From positions 558,001-622,000 of the forward strand of contig OZ242384.1 in the NCBI GenBank assembly GCA_965208965.1: a stretch of 64,000 bases of DNA. Direction: 5' to 3'. The notes beneath the pieces are model-generated. The model saw only the letters and a list, made by a program, of their open reading frames with translations. It did no database searches and was not told the DNA's origin. The DNA comes from Bin5 sp965208965 (GTDB lineage: Bacteria; Chloroflexota; Anaerolineae; Caldilineales; Caldilineaceae). Shown piece after piece: positions 45,740 through 59,447 of the stretch (position 1 is its first letter; each line of letters opens with the position of its first letter). The translations under genes and the position numbers were made by a program.

Positions 45740-48700
45740 ATGGCCAGTAATGCTAGATTATTCCAAGATTACATCAAGAGTCTTCAAACGAATCTTTCAC
45801 TGGGCAATGCCACCGAACACACACACAGACCTGTATTGAAAGCACTGCTTGAATCAGTTGGGGACCGCGTCACGGCAACCAACGAGCCAAGGCGGATTGA
45901 GTGCGGCGCTCCTGATTTCATTGTCACCAAAACAGTTCAGAATCAATTGACAGTTGGATACGTTGAAGCGAAGGACGTTGGTTTCGATCTCGAACAGATA
46001 GAGCGGGACAGCAAACGGGTCAAGCCATCGACTTCCAATGGGGAGCAGTTGAAACGTTACAGGGAGGCACTGCCCAACCTCTTATTGACCAACTACACTG
46101 AATTTCGCTGGTATGTGGATGGCGAACCGCGTATGAGTGTCTCCATCGCGACTTCCAAGAGCGATGCCAGGCTGTCCCGAAATCCAGCAGAATTTTCCAA
46201 ATTCAGTCAACTACTATGGGAATTCCTGGAGAAGACGCCTGAGCGAATTGCCAGCCCCGTTGACCTCGCACGTCGCATGGCGCGGCTCACACACATGATA
46301 CGCAGCGTCATCGAAGAGAGCTTCAGGCAGGGCCAGGCATCTCAAGACGTGAAAGACCTGTACGACGCCACAAAGAGCGTGCTGGTTCCCGACCTGACCG
46401 AAGAAGCCTTCGCTGATATGTTCGCGCAGACGTTGGCCTATGGTCTGTTTGCTGCCAGGGTCAACCACATCGCCGGCCCCTTCCGCAGGCAGAACGCGGC
46501 ACATCGGATCCCGCCGACCAATCCTTTTTTGCAACAACTATTCTCGATGGTCACAGGCCCGGCTTTGGACGATGAGCCATTCGTCAGCTTCGTGGATGAC
46601 CTGACCCAACTACTGGGCAGCGCAGACATGGAGGCCATACTGTCCGACTTTGGCAAGAGAGTGGCGCACCAGGATCCGATCATGCACTTCTACGAGCCTT
46701 TCCTAGCCGCGTATGACCCCGCATTGCGCGAGCGACTTGGCGTCTACTACACGCCGGAGCCGGTCGTCTCCTACATTGTGAACTCCGTGGACTGGCTACT
46801 GCGCCAGCGCTTCAGCTGCCCAAGCGGCTTGGCCGACCATGAGATGACCAATTATGAATACGCCGTAGACGACCAGGGTGAAACTGCTCATAAGCGCTCA
46901 CACCGCGTCCTGGTGCTGGATCCCGCCTGCGGTACGGGGACGTTTCTTTACGCGGTTATCGATCACATCAGAAAGTTCTATCGCAGCAGCGGCAATGCCG
47001 GTATGTGGAGCGGGTATGTCAAAGAGCATCTACTCAAGCGGCTATTCGGGTTCGAACTACTGATGGCGCCCTATGCCATGTCCCACCTCAAGCTGGGGAT
47101 GCAACTCGCCGCCCAGGATATGCCCGCAGAAAACCGCGCAGACTGGTCATACAAGTTCGACAGCAACGAGCGCCTCGGCGTCTACCTGACCAACTCCCTG
47201 GAACAGACGACCGAGAGAGAAACGATAAATTACCTTGGCCCGCTGCGTGTGATTACGGAGGAGGCCACCGCCGCAACTGAGATCAAGCGCGACCTTCCCA
47301 TCATGGTTGTGTTGGGAAACCCTCCATACTCAGGACATTCGGCCAATGCCAGCCGAAAAGAGCGCAAACTCACTTGGGTCGGAAGGCTTATAGAGGACTA
47401 CAAGAAGGTAGATGGCAAGCCGCTTGGCGAAAAAAACCCCAAGTGGCTACAAGACGACTACGTGAAGTTTATCCGTTTCGGCCAGTGGCGCATCGGGCAG
47501 TCCGGCGCCGGCGTCCTGGCGTTCATCACCAACAACGCCTACCTGGACAACCCGACCTTCCGCGGCATGAGACAGCAGTTGATGGACACCTTCACCGACA
47601 TCTACCTCCTCGACCTGCACGGCAATGCCAAGAAGAAGGAGCGCGCGCCCGACGGCAGCCCCGATCAGAACGTCTTTGATATACAGCAGGGGGTTGCCAT
47701 CGCTCTGTACGTCAAGCAGGCGGGCAAGAGCGGTCCGGCCGTCGTGCATCACGCCGATCTGTGGGGCGCGCGGGAGGAAAAGTATAAGGGTCTAGCCGCT
47801 TCGGATGTATCAAATACGGAATGGAAGACACTCGAACCGTCATCGCCCAACTATATGTTCAAGCCTTGGAACCGCGAACTGGAGGAAGAGTATCAGCGGT
47901 GGTCGAAGATTACCGAAATTATGCCGGTCAACTCGGTCGGCGTCGTTACCGCGCGCGACAAGCTGACGATTCACTGGTCGCGCGCGGAGGTGATGGAGGT
48001 CGTGCATGATTTCGCCCACCTGCCGGCTGAGTCGGCCAGGGAAAAATATATCCTGGGTAAGGATGTTCGAGATTGGAAGGTTGAATTGGCCCAAGACGAT
48101 TTGACCGTCTCTGGAATAAGACCGGAACTAACCACCCCAATCCTGTATCGACCATTCGACACCCGATACACCTACTATACAGGCAAGACTCGCGGTTTCA
48201 TCTGTATGCCGCGCCCGGAAGTGATGCGTCACATGTTGGCGGGAGACAATCTTGGATTATCAACCACCCGTTCAATCGAAATCCAGGGTGGGTTCGAGCA
48301 TGTTTTCGTCAGCAAGTATATTACCCAGCATCACACCGTGTCGCTCAAGGAAGTGAACTATCTCTACCCTCTTTACATCTATCCCTCCGAACAGGAAATC
48401 GCCAGTGGCCTCTACGGACCCAGCGACCGAAAGCCGAACCTCGCTCCTTCTTTCACTGCCAGCTTAGAACAGAGCTTGGAATTGCGCTTTTTCGCCGATG
48501 GCAAAGGCGACCTACAGAAATCCTTCGGCCCGGAGGACGTGCTCCACTACATCTACGCCGTTTTCCACGCGCCGGTCTACCGCAAGCGCTACGATCAGTT
48601 CTTGCGCGCCGACTTTCCCCGCGTGCCCAACATCAACGATGCCGGGCTGTTTCGGGCGCTGGTTGGGCTGGGCCGGCAACTCACGCGACTCCACCTGATG

Positions 48701-49090
48701 GAGTCTCCCGCGCTGAATCAAACCACAGTAGGTTTCCCCATTCCAGGGGATAACATTATAGAACAGGGCCATCCCAAATACATCCCGGCGGGCAGTTCAT
48801 TGCCCGGTCAGGATGCGCCGATAGAGGAGGGCAGGGTCTACATCAGCAAAGACAACGGTCGATCCGGCAAACGCGGTCAGTACTTTGAGGGCATATCTCC
48901 GGAGGTATGGGAGTCCCGGATCGGCGGCTACCAGCCTATGGAGAAGTGGCTGAAAGACCGTAAGGGTAAGGCCCTTTCTTTCGACGACCTGAATCACTAC
49001 CGGCGTATGGGACTTGCTCTGGCTGAGACCGGGCGATTGATGAAAAAGATCGATGTGGCGATTGAGGAAGCGGGAGGTTTGTTTAAGTAA
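45740..49090 (+). CDS. single-chain restriction-modification enzyme (type ISP/IIG-like)
   Basis: A 1116-residue enzyme combining cutting, methylation and recognition. The N-terminal nuclease has the PD-(D/E)xK residues: D59 in GAPDFIVT and E76-A-K78 in VGYVEAKD. A helical spacer leads to an N6-adenine methyltransferase with motif I DPACGTGTFL from D394 and motif IV NPPYSG (N527-Y530). The C-terminal 400 residues are the target-recognition region, with PFDTRYTYYTGKTRGFICMP (typical of type ISP specificity domains). The ATP-dependent helicase of classical type ISP enzymes (LlaGI, about 1570 residues) is absent, so it would act like a type IIG enzyme. It converges with the next gene, overlapping it by eight bases. 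Confidence 0.88.
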   Translation: MASNARLFQDYIKSLQTNLSLGNATEHTHRPVLKALLESVGDRVTATNEPRRIECGAPDFIVTKTVQNQLTVGYVEAKDVGFDLEQIERDSKRVKPSTSNGEQLKRYREALPNLLLTNYTEFRWYVDGEPRMSVSIATSKSDARLSRNPAEFSKFSQLLWEFLEKTPERIASPVDLARRMARLTHMIRSVIEESFRQGQASQDVKDLYDATKSVLVPDLTEEAFADMFAQTLAYGLFAARVNHIAGPFRRQNAAHRIPPTNPFLQQLFSMVTGPALDDEPFVSFVDDLTQLLGSADMEAILSDFGKRVAHQDPIMHFYEPFLAAYDPALRERLGVYYTPEPVVSYIVNSVDWLLRQRFSCPSGLADHEMTNYEYAVDDQGETAHKRSHRVLVLDPACGTGTFLYAVIDHIRKFYRSSGNAGMWSGYVKEHLLKRLFGFELLMAPYAMSHLKLGMQLAAQDMPAENRADWSYKFDSNERLGVYLTNSLEQTTERETINYLGPLRVITEEATAATEIKRDLPIMVVLGNPPYSGHSANASRKERKLTWVGRLIEDYKKVDGKPLGEKNPKWLQDDYVKFIRFGQWRIGQSGAGVLAFITNNAYLDNPTFRGMRQQLMDTFTDIYLLDLHGNAKKKERAPDGSPDQNVFDIQQGVAIALYVKQAGKSGPAVVHHADLWGAREEKYKGLAASDVSNTEWKTLEPSSPNYMFKPWNRELEEEYQRWSKITEIMPVNSVGVVTARDKLTIHWSRAEVMEVVHDFAHLPAESAREKYILGKDVRDWKVELAQDDLTVSGIRPELTTPILYRPFDTRYTYYTGKTRGFICMPRPEVMRHMLAGDNLGLSTTRSIEIQGGFEHVFVSKYITQHHTVSLKEVNYLYPLYIYPSEQEIASGLYGPSDRKPNLAPSFTASLEQSLELRFFADGKGDLQKSFGPEDVLHYIYAVFHAPVYRKRYDQFLRADFPRVPNINDAGLFRALVGLGRQLTRLHLMESPALNQTTVGFPIPGDNIIEQGHPKYIPAGSSLPGQDAPIEEGRVYISKDNGRSGKRGQYFEGISPEVWESRIGGYQPMEKWLKDRKGKALSFDDLNHYRRMGLALAETGRLMKKIDVAIEEAGGLFK

Positions 49091-50792
49091 AGACTTCCTC
49101 GATTTGTTCAAGTTCTATTGTGACAGTCCTGCAAACACTTTCGAAATGGGCGGAAAAAGTTTCATGATCGCGCAGGGCGATATTGGCGAGTTCGACTGCT
49201 TCACTGCTGCCAGAATGGGCAATCACCTTATTACGAATTTTTTGAACCGTCCTCAATCCATCAAGTCTCTGGCTATTGGCGATCTTGTTGTGTCCGACTA
49301 GGAGTTTTTCGAGCAATGCCAAACTCCTTTCTTCTTTGTCAAAGGCAATCTGCATTTTCGTCAGTTCACCGCGAATAATTCTGATCTGGAAACCTTCAAT
49401 AATCAACTTCGAAAGATCCATAAACGCTTGTGCCCACTCATCGCGGCTAGACGTGCGTGGAGTGTTTGCACGTTCAAGTAGACTTTCTTCACGGAGATGC
49501 CACCAAGTTAAGTCCGAATCAGCCCATCGCTCTGCGATTGACCGTATATTTTCCAGAGGATCCACTATGAAAGTCCATTCACCTTTAAAGTCATGTTCCA
49601 GTGCCCGCTTGGAAATACCGGTTTTGGGCTCCTCATTGAAGCTCGCCCAATGCAGTTGCTCCTGATAGGGAAGACTTCGAAGGTCGCATATATAGGCGTG
49701 AACTTGCCCTGCTTCATTGACATCATAGCTGCGCAGAGCCCATGCATCTCGACAACGTATCGTTCTATGTCTCTCTTCGATCGTGTATTTGTTTCGATCG
49801 GTCTTGTATTTCAGCAGAACTTCAGGACGAAAAAAAGCAGGCGAAAGTTCAAAAGGGAGGGAATTCTCGTGCGCTTCAAAGTAGTTGGTTGTAGCAGTTG
49901 GGTCAGTTGATATTTTCGTAGTGCGGTCGTTGCGCCAATCTAGCGCTACAAACTCAACATAATCCCTTTCTTTTTTTCCCGACCAATTTGCTTGCAAAGA
50001 CGCAAATATCTCAGCCTTTGGACGACTTAGGGGGATGATTTGAACACCTCGAGTGTATGCCGCCTTACCAGCATCGACCTTCTGTCGATAGAATAAGTCA
50101 TCACTTTCCGTAAAAACACATTCAGGCCCATCTGGCCAACAAATAAAATTCTCTCGTCTAAGCAAAGTAAAGTCGAACATGCGAACCAGTACGGAGTTTG
50201 AAGCAGCAAGATACAACTCCAATGGTTCGCGCTTGAACGATACGAGTGCTGCTCCTCCCTTTTCTTCCAGAGTAGTAACCGAAACAATATGATCATAGTC
50301 CCCATTTTCGTCAAAGCGACAATAAGCGTGCTGTTCCGGACGCCAGTGAATTTCTGTCAGATGCGAATACTCCTGGAGTATTTCATAATATGATGCATCC
50401 CGCCCTTTCAAACCCTCAAAATAACGGGCAAATACAAGCTGCTGTGCATTCTCGAGCGTTTTACTATCCCAAGGATAGTCTGTCCTTTCAATCCAGACGC
50501 CATTTCCTCCTCCACTGACGTAACTTGCGAAAGAAAAGGATGGATTACCGTTCCATTTCAATAAATCGTCTTTGTCCAAGGAAAAGAGATTGCTCTCATC
50601 GACTACAACAGTGTGTATGAAAGTATATTCACCCACCCCATAAATTATCAACTCCTCTTCTTGGGCATTGTCCCTTAACAAAGAAAGATGTCCATCGGCT
50701 TTGATCCAGGTTGCATAGTCAGCCGAAGACTGTGGCAGAGCGTCGAGTTGCAAGATGCGTTCGCGCAGTTTGTTATGCTCATAACTTGGCAT
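49083..50792 (-). CDS. hypothetical protein with C-terminal HEPN-like motif
   Basis: A 569-residue protein of no family I can name. The codon use is visibly richer in A and T than its neighbours, suggesting transfer. The first 420 residues are mixed alpha/beta with many aromatic residues (FFRPEVLLKYKTDRNKYTIE, CRDAWALRSYDVNEAGQVHA, PYQEQLHWASFNEEPKTGIS). The last 130 are helical, with LVGHNKIANSQRLDGLRTVQ and then KIRNKVIAHSG: R520-N-x4-H526 fits the Rx4-6H motif of HEPN ribonucleases. There is no signal or membrane segment. AAGGGAG precedes the ATG. Its tail-to-tail overlap with the restriction enzyme places it in a defence-like island; ApeA-type antiphage proteins share a HEPN C terminus, but homology is not shown. 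Confidence 0.6.
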   Translation of the reverse strand: MPSYEHNKLRERILQLDALPQSSADYATWIKADGHLSLLRDNAQEEELIIYGVGEYTFIHTVVVDESNLFSLDKDDLLKWNGNPSFSFASYVSGGGNGVWIERTDYPWDSKTLENAQQLVFARYFEGLKGRDASYYEILQEYSHLTEIHWRPEQHAYCRFDENGDYDHIVSVTTLEEKGGAALVSFKREPLELYLAASNSVLVRMFDFTLLRRENFICWPDGPECVFTESDDLFYRQKVDAGKAAYTRGVQIIPLSRPKAEIFASLQANWSGKKERDYVEFVALDWRNDRTTKISTDPTATTNYFEAHENSLPFELSPAFFRPEVLLKYKTDRNKYTIEERHRTIRCRDAWALRSYDVNEAGQVHAYICDLRSLPYQEQLHWASFNEEPKTGISKRALEHDFKGEWTFIVDPLENIRSIAERWADSDLTWWHLREESLLERANTPRTSSRDEWAQAFMDLSKLIIEGFQIRIIRGELTKMQIAFDKEERSLALLEKLLVGHNKIANSQRLDGLRTVQKIRNKVIAHSGSSEAVELANIALRDHETFSAHFESVCRTVTIELEQIEEVFT

Positions 50793-50835
50793 AGAAGAAA
50801 ACTCCCTTCATGTATTCTAATTGCCATAATTGACG

Positions 50836-50859
50836 ACGACCGCCGGTGGCGACGGTCGT
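50836..50859 (-). terminator. possible terminator hairpin after dnaN
   Basis: ACGACCG and CGGTCGT form a seven-base stem with a ten-base loop, 50 bases beyond the dnaN stop on the reverse strand. No T-run follows, so it may only be a hairpin. Confidence 0.3.
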
Positions 50860-50906
50860 TGCTGGGGCAGGGCTGGTTATATCTGTCACCTCTATAGGGC
50901 ATTCAG

Positions 50907-52121
50907 TCAGCGGGGCGGATGCATTGGCATGACGACGTGGAGGAACTCTTCGTCGCCAAGTCCCAGGGGCCGGATGGTGCCGGGGCGGTTGGACTGGGTG
51001 GTTTCGAGGACGACCTGCTCCTCGTCGATCTGGCTGAGGACGGCGATCAGGTAGCGGACGTCAAAGTCGATCTCCAGATCGTCGCCTTCCACCATTGCAT
51101 CCAACTCATTCTTGCTGTTGCCCATTTCAGCGCTATTCGCGGTGAGATGGAGGTTGCCGACGCCGCTGTCGCCGTTGGGCTCGATCTTGAGGCGGACGAT
51201 GTTGGCGTTGTCGCGGGCGAATAGCTGGGCGACGCGCACGGCCTGGAGGAAGGCGTCGGTGCCGACGACGGTCCGTGTGTTGTGACTCCTGGGGATGATG
51301 GCACGATAGTCGGGGAAGCGGTCGGCGATCAGCTGGCTGACGAGATCGACCTGGTGAAAGGCGCCGCGGGTCTCGCCCCCCTTGCCCCAGACGCGGAAGA
51401 GGATCTGATTGCGGGCCTGGGTCACAGTGACCTGGACCGGTTTCTCGTCTTCGGCGTCGACGATGATACGGCCCAACTCGCTCAGATGACGGGCGGGCAC
51501 GACTACGGACAGATCGTCGGTGAAGGCCTCATCGACTTCGATGCTGCGCACGCTGAGCCGGTAGCCGTCGGTTGCGGCGAGTGCGAGGCGCTCTTTGGCA
51601 AAGGTGACTTCGACTCCGGTGAGGGTCGGGCGACTCTCATCGGTGGCGGCGGCGAAGACGACCTGATCGATCATCTTGGTCAGCCCGGCGGTCTCAAGCG
51701 CGATGGTGCGGCCTTCGAGGGCTTCGGCGGTCTCTTCGGGTCCCTCGCCGTTGTCGACGGTGGGAATTACGGGAAACTCCTGGGCGTCGATGCCTTTGAT
51801 GTTGACGTCAAAGTTGCCGCAGCGCAGATGGATTGTCTGTGTACGTACGGACAGCTCCATTTCGATCTTGTCGGGCGGCAGGCTGTTGACGAATTCGGTC
51901 AGCAGGCGGGCCGGCACGGTGATGGCGCCTTCATCCTCTATGCGGGCGCCGATCCAGCAGTTGACCCCGATCTCCAGATTGGTGGCGGCCAGCCGCAACT
52001 GATCATCCTTCGCTTCCAGCAGGATGTTGCCGAGAACCGGCAAAGTACTGCGCGACGATACCGCGCGACCGACGATCGACAGGCCCTTCGACAGATTCTC
52101 CTGAAAGCAGCTTACGCGCAC
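50907..52121 (-). CDS. dnaN: DNA polymerase III beta clamp
   Basis: A 404-residue sliding clamp of the replisome. Motifs from domain I onward: RVSCFQENLSKGLSIVGRAV at the start, SRSTLPVLGNILLEAKDDQL, then PDYRAIIPRSHNT and the C-terminal VVMPMHPPR, the PM-x-x-x-R end lining the partner-binding groove. The start is set to a GTG at 52121 preceded by GGGAGG; the frame upstream has no clamp sequence. A promoter fits at 52213-52241. dnaA is not adjacent and no DnaA boxes are seen, so this is not evidently the origin. It is divergent from the sigma factor gene. Confidence 0.95.
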   Translation of the reverse strand: MRVSCFQENLSKGLSIVGRAVSSRSTLPVLGNILLEAKDDQLRLAATNLEIGVNCWIGARIEDEGAITVPARLLTEFVNSLPPDKIEMELSVRTQTIHLRCGNFDVNIKGIDAQEFPVIPTVDNGEGPEETAEALEGRTIALETAGLTKMIDQVVFAAATDESRPTLTGVEVTFAKERLALAATDGYRLSVRSIEVDEAFTDDLSVVVPARHLSELGRIIVDAEDEKPVQVTVTQARNQILFRVWGKGGETRGAFHQVDLVSQLIADRFPDYRAIIPRSHNTRTVVGTDAFLQAVRVAQLFARDNANIVRLKIEPNGDSGVGNLHLTANSAEMGNSKNELDAMVEGDDLEIDFDVRYLIAVLSQIDEEQVVLETTQSNRPGTIRPLGLGDEEFLHVVMPMHPPR

Positions 52122-52212
52122 TTTTGCCTCCCGTCCTCCAGGAATTTGTTCCGGATTTGGTGCATTTTCAGATTGTTCACGTTCAAACAGCGAAGATGCA
52201 ATGCGTTGATCA

Positions 52213-52241
52213 AATATAGCATAGCGGAAATTGCAGGCCAA
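52213..52241 (-). promoter_or_regulatory. promoter for dnaN
   Basis: On the reverse strand TTGGCC (52241-52236), a 17-base spacer and TATATT (52218-52213). The GTG start is about 85 bases downstream of the predicted transcription start. Confidence 0.5.
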
Positions 52242-52300
52242 ACTATTGGAAGATAGATCAAGCGGTAGCGCGGGGTTCGGGAACGCTAAAATCACCCCGT

Positions 52301-52330
52301 TTGGCGGGAGGCAATCGGATTCTCTATAAT
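52301..52330 (+). promoter_or_regulatory. promoter for the sigma factor gene
   Basis: TTGGCG at 52301-52306, an 18-base spacer and a consensus TATAAT at 52325-52330. Confidence 0.6.
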
Positions 52331-52503
52331 GGTGACGAGCGCTGCCTCTGCGCCCTTGTCGGGCAGGGGGGCGAGTGCGGGGTGAGGTCCGGGAGGCCTT
52401 TTGCCTCAACCGCTGCCAGGGAGAGACGCTTTGAATCAGGCAGCGGCTGGATCCTCTCCAGCTTGCACTCCGCAACGATTCCAGCGACAGTGTGTTATAG
52501 ATT

Positions 52504-53181
52504 ATGAACGGGAACACTCTGAACGAAGCAGACAGGAGCGCCAACGGAAGCCGCCCCGGAAGGACAGCGCCTGATCCGCAGGAAGAAGAGAGGGCGATCG
52601 AATCGGCGCTGGTGGCGCGGGCGAAGAAGGATACGCAGGCGTTTGGCGAACTGTACGAGCGCTACGTTGATCGCATCTACTCGTATGTGTACAGCCGGGT
52701 ACAGAACGCCGAGGATGCGGAGGACCTGACGGCGCGTATCTTTTACCGGGCGCTGGACAGGCTGGACCGCTACGAGGACAGGGGGCTGCCCTTTGGGGCG
52801 TGGCTTTTCCGCATCGCGCACAATCTGGTGGCCAACTGGCACCGCGATCAGGGGCGGCGCACGTTCGTCCCGATCGACGGGATGGTCTTCCCGGCGGAAA
52901 GGCGGGAAGAGCCGGAGGCGACGGCAGAGCGGCGTGAAGGGGAGGAGGCCTTGTGGGCGGCGATAGAGAGGCTGCCGGAGGAACGGCGGCGACTTCTCTT
53001 CCACAAGTTCGGAGATCAGCTGACCAACATTGAGATCGGCGAACTGATGCAGAAGAGCGAGGGTGCGATCAAGTCACTTTATTTCCGCACACTGGCGGCA
53101 CTGCGCAGAGATCTGAGCGAACAGTTCGAGGACGGTGAAGCAGAGGGGACGCCATCCGTTTCCGAACATAAAGGAAAGTAG
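52504..53181 (+). CDS. ECF-type RNA polymerase sigma factor
   Basis: A 225-residue sigma-70-family protein. Region 2 is DTQAFGELYERYVDRIYSYV, NAEDAEDLTARIFYRALDRL, then FGAWLFRIAHNLVANWHRD; region 4 is EALWAAIERLPEERRRLLFH followed by the HTH LTNIEIGELMQKSEGAIKSL. The N terminus adds about 35 polar residues. A membrane protein likely to be its anti-sigma partner begins eight bases after its stop, which supports regulated release in response to an envelope signal. It starts from the divergent region shared with dnaN. Confidence 0.9.
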   Translation: MNGNTLNEADRSANGSRPGRTAPDPQEEERAIESALVARAKKDTQAFGELYERYVDRIYSYVYSRVQNAEDAEDLTARIFYRALDRLDRYEDRGLPFGAWLFRIAHNLVANWHRDQGRRTFVPIDGMVFPAERREEPEATAERREGEEALWAAIERLPEERRRLLFHKFGDQLTNIEIGELMQKSEGAIKSLYFRTLAALRRDLSEQFEDGEAEGTPSVSEHKGK

Positions 53182-53188
53182 GCATCCG

Positions 53189-53602
53189 ATGGGAAGCGCG
53201 AACATGCTGGACAGGTTGCAGCAGTTCAGAACAGACGTTGGGCGGGTCATGCCTTTTCGGCAGGCGCCGCGCAGCGAAGCGGAAACTGATGTGATTGACG
53301 ACGAGTTGACGGAAGAGGAGGAGGAACAGTTCGCCCAGATGGTGAGCTTCCTGGGCAGGCTCTTCCCATTCGTGCGGCCGTCGACTGAGTTCAGGGCGCG
53401 GTTGAAGGAGGCACTGCTGGCGGAGCACCGGCGGCGCCTGTCCAACGAGGGTATGCTACCGGCACGTCAGGAGGGAGGTATTTCCTGGCGCTGGTCGCTG
53501 GCAGCGACGGTGCCGCTGTTGATCGGTGTGCTGGCGACGATACTGTGGCGACGGAGCCACCGTTCGAACGAGCAGCTGATTTCGCCGGTGGGAGGGCGGT
53601 AG
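53189..53602 (+). CDS. probable membrane anti-sigma factor
   Basis: A 137-residue protein starting at the ATG at 53189, eight bases after the sigma gene. An acidic cytoplasmic part (ELTEEEEEQFAQMVSFLGRL, about 38-57, then PSTEFRARLKEALLAEHRRR) leads to a single membrane helix near the C terminus (SLAATVPLLIGVLATILWRR) and a short tail. The 'P-x-x-x-FRxRLKExLL' segment is usual in membrane proteins paired with such sigma factors. No zinc-binding HxxxCxxC is present, so it is not a ZAS-type anti-sigma factor. The role is inferred from position. Confidence 0.7.
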   Translation: MGSANMLDRLQQFRTDVGRVMPFRQAPRSEAETDVIDDELTEEEEEQFAQMVSFLGRLFPFVRPSTEFRARLKEALLAEHRRRLSNEGMLPARQEGGISWRWSLAATVPLLIGVLATILWRRSHRSNEQLISPVGGR

Positions 53603-53634
53603 GGTCCGCCCCACCAAGCTACGGATTGCGCGGC

Positions 53635-53675
53635 AACGCCTCTCGGCCCCTTTTGCGGGGTCGAGGGGCGTTTTT
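53635..53675 (+). terminator. terminator between converging anti-sigma and gyrA genes
   Basis: AACGCCTCTCGGCCCC pairs with GGGGTCGAGGGGCGTT with small mismatches and is followed by a T-run. As an inverted repeat between convergent genes it may serve both directions. Confidence 0.75.
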
Positions 53676-53683
53676 CGTTCGGG

Positions 53684-56773
<3,090 letters not shown>

Positions 56774-56782
56774 TTTGCTTGT

Positions 56783-56922
56783 CTATTCGTTAATCAGTGC
56801 GTCAACGGTCGTGTTGAGCGCGGCGGCGATGCGGGCTAAGGTGGATGCGGAGCCGGTCAGGTGTCTCCGTTCGGCTTATATTTGCTTGCCTCAATATAAA
56901 AATGTTCGCATACGGCGAACAT
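56783..56922 (-). pseudogene. remnant of an XRE-type HTH regulator upstream of gyrA
   Basis: On the reverse strand one frame reads FYIEASKYKPNGDT and then stops; a neighbouring frame continues HLTGSASTLARIAAALNTTV then DALINE and a TAG at 56785-56783. Together they match the last half of a Cro/CI-type helix-turn-helix domain (iE.gkykP...tLarIaaaL...vdaLi), with a frameshift between. The N-terminal half is missing. It lies between uvrB and gyrA. Confidence 0.6.
56902..56922. promoter_or_regulatory. palindromic operator-like site upstream of gyrA
   Basis: ATGTTCGC and GCGAACAT form a perfect inverted repeat around ATACG. On the gyrA strand it lies next to TATATT (56898-56893), so a bound repressor would cover a promoter. 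It may be a relic operator of the broken XRE gene or a site for gyrA control. Confidence 0.45.
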
Positions 56923-57020
56923 CCCGTCAAGGGGGGTGCTTGGGCCCATTGACAGTGTCAAAGGGCTTGTGGAACTGCAATTCTTTGCGCTATGAGTGCT
57001 CTGCTGTATTCGCCGAGAAA

Positions 57021-59033
<2,013 letters not shown>

Positions 59034-59447
59034 TTCCTGCTCCGTAGTTCAGATACGAGCGCTGTTCGCAGAACAAGCTTACCATATTTCTCAAGGGGAC
59101 CAGGACACTCTGCACTGCAACTCCGTTTCCAGGCGGCAGGCCGGCCGCGGCGTCCCGGCATCGTACGAAATTCACATTTGAAGTGTAGGCCTGGCGGCAG
59201 ACCCAATGTTGTCCCAGGAACGAGTTCAATTGAAAGAGGGAGAACTGCAATACATCGAACTTTTGTTCTTGCCCTGGGGTCATTATACATGAGTTGGTAT
59301 TATCTGTCCAGCAGATTCAACTGATGTGTGCATCCCAGATTGTGGGGTGGGAACAAAGGCGAGGAGCAAGGAGCGAGGAACGGGAACTGCCGGCGCCTCT
59401 GCAGGAGATCGGATTGCGGGCCGGCCGCGGTGTTGTCGTTGGTGGAA

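Larger units (their letters stand above)
52122..52503. other. divergent promoter region of dnaN and sigma factor genes
   Basis: About 380 bases with one promoter for each direction (described separately), leaving a leader of about 165 bases before the sigma gene. I looked for DnaA boxes (TTATCCACA type) and found none. Confidence 0.55.

Noticed and set aside
52122..52503. Replication origin next to dnaN
   Set aside because: No DnaA-box cluster, no dnaA and no A+T-rich unwinding region are visible.
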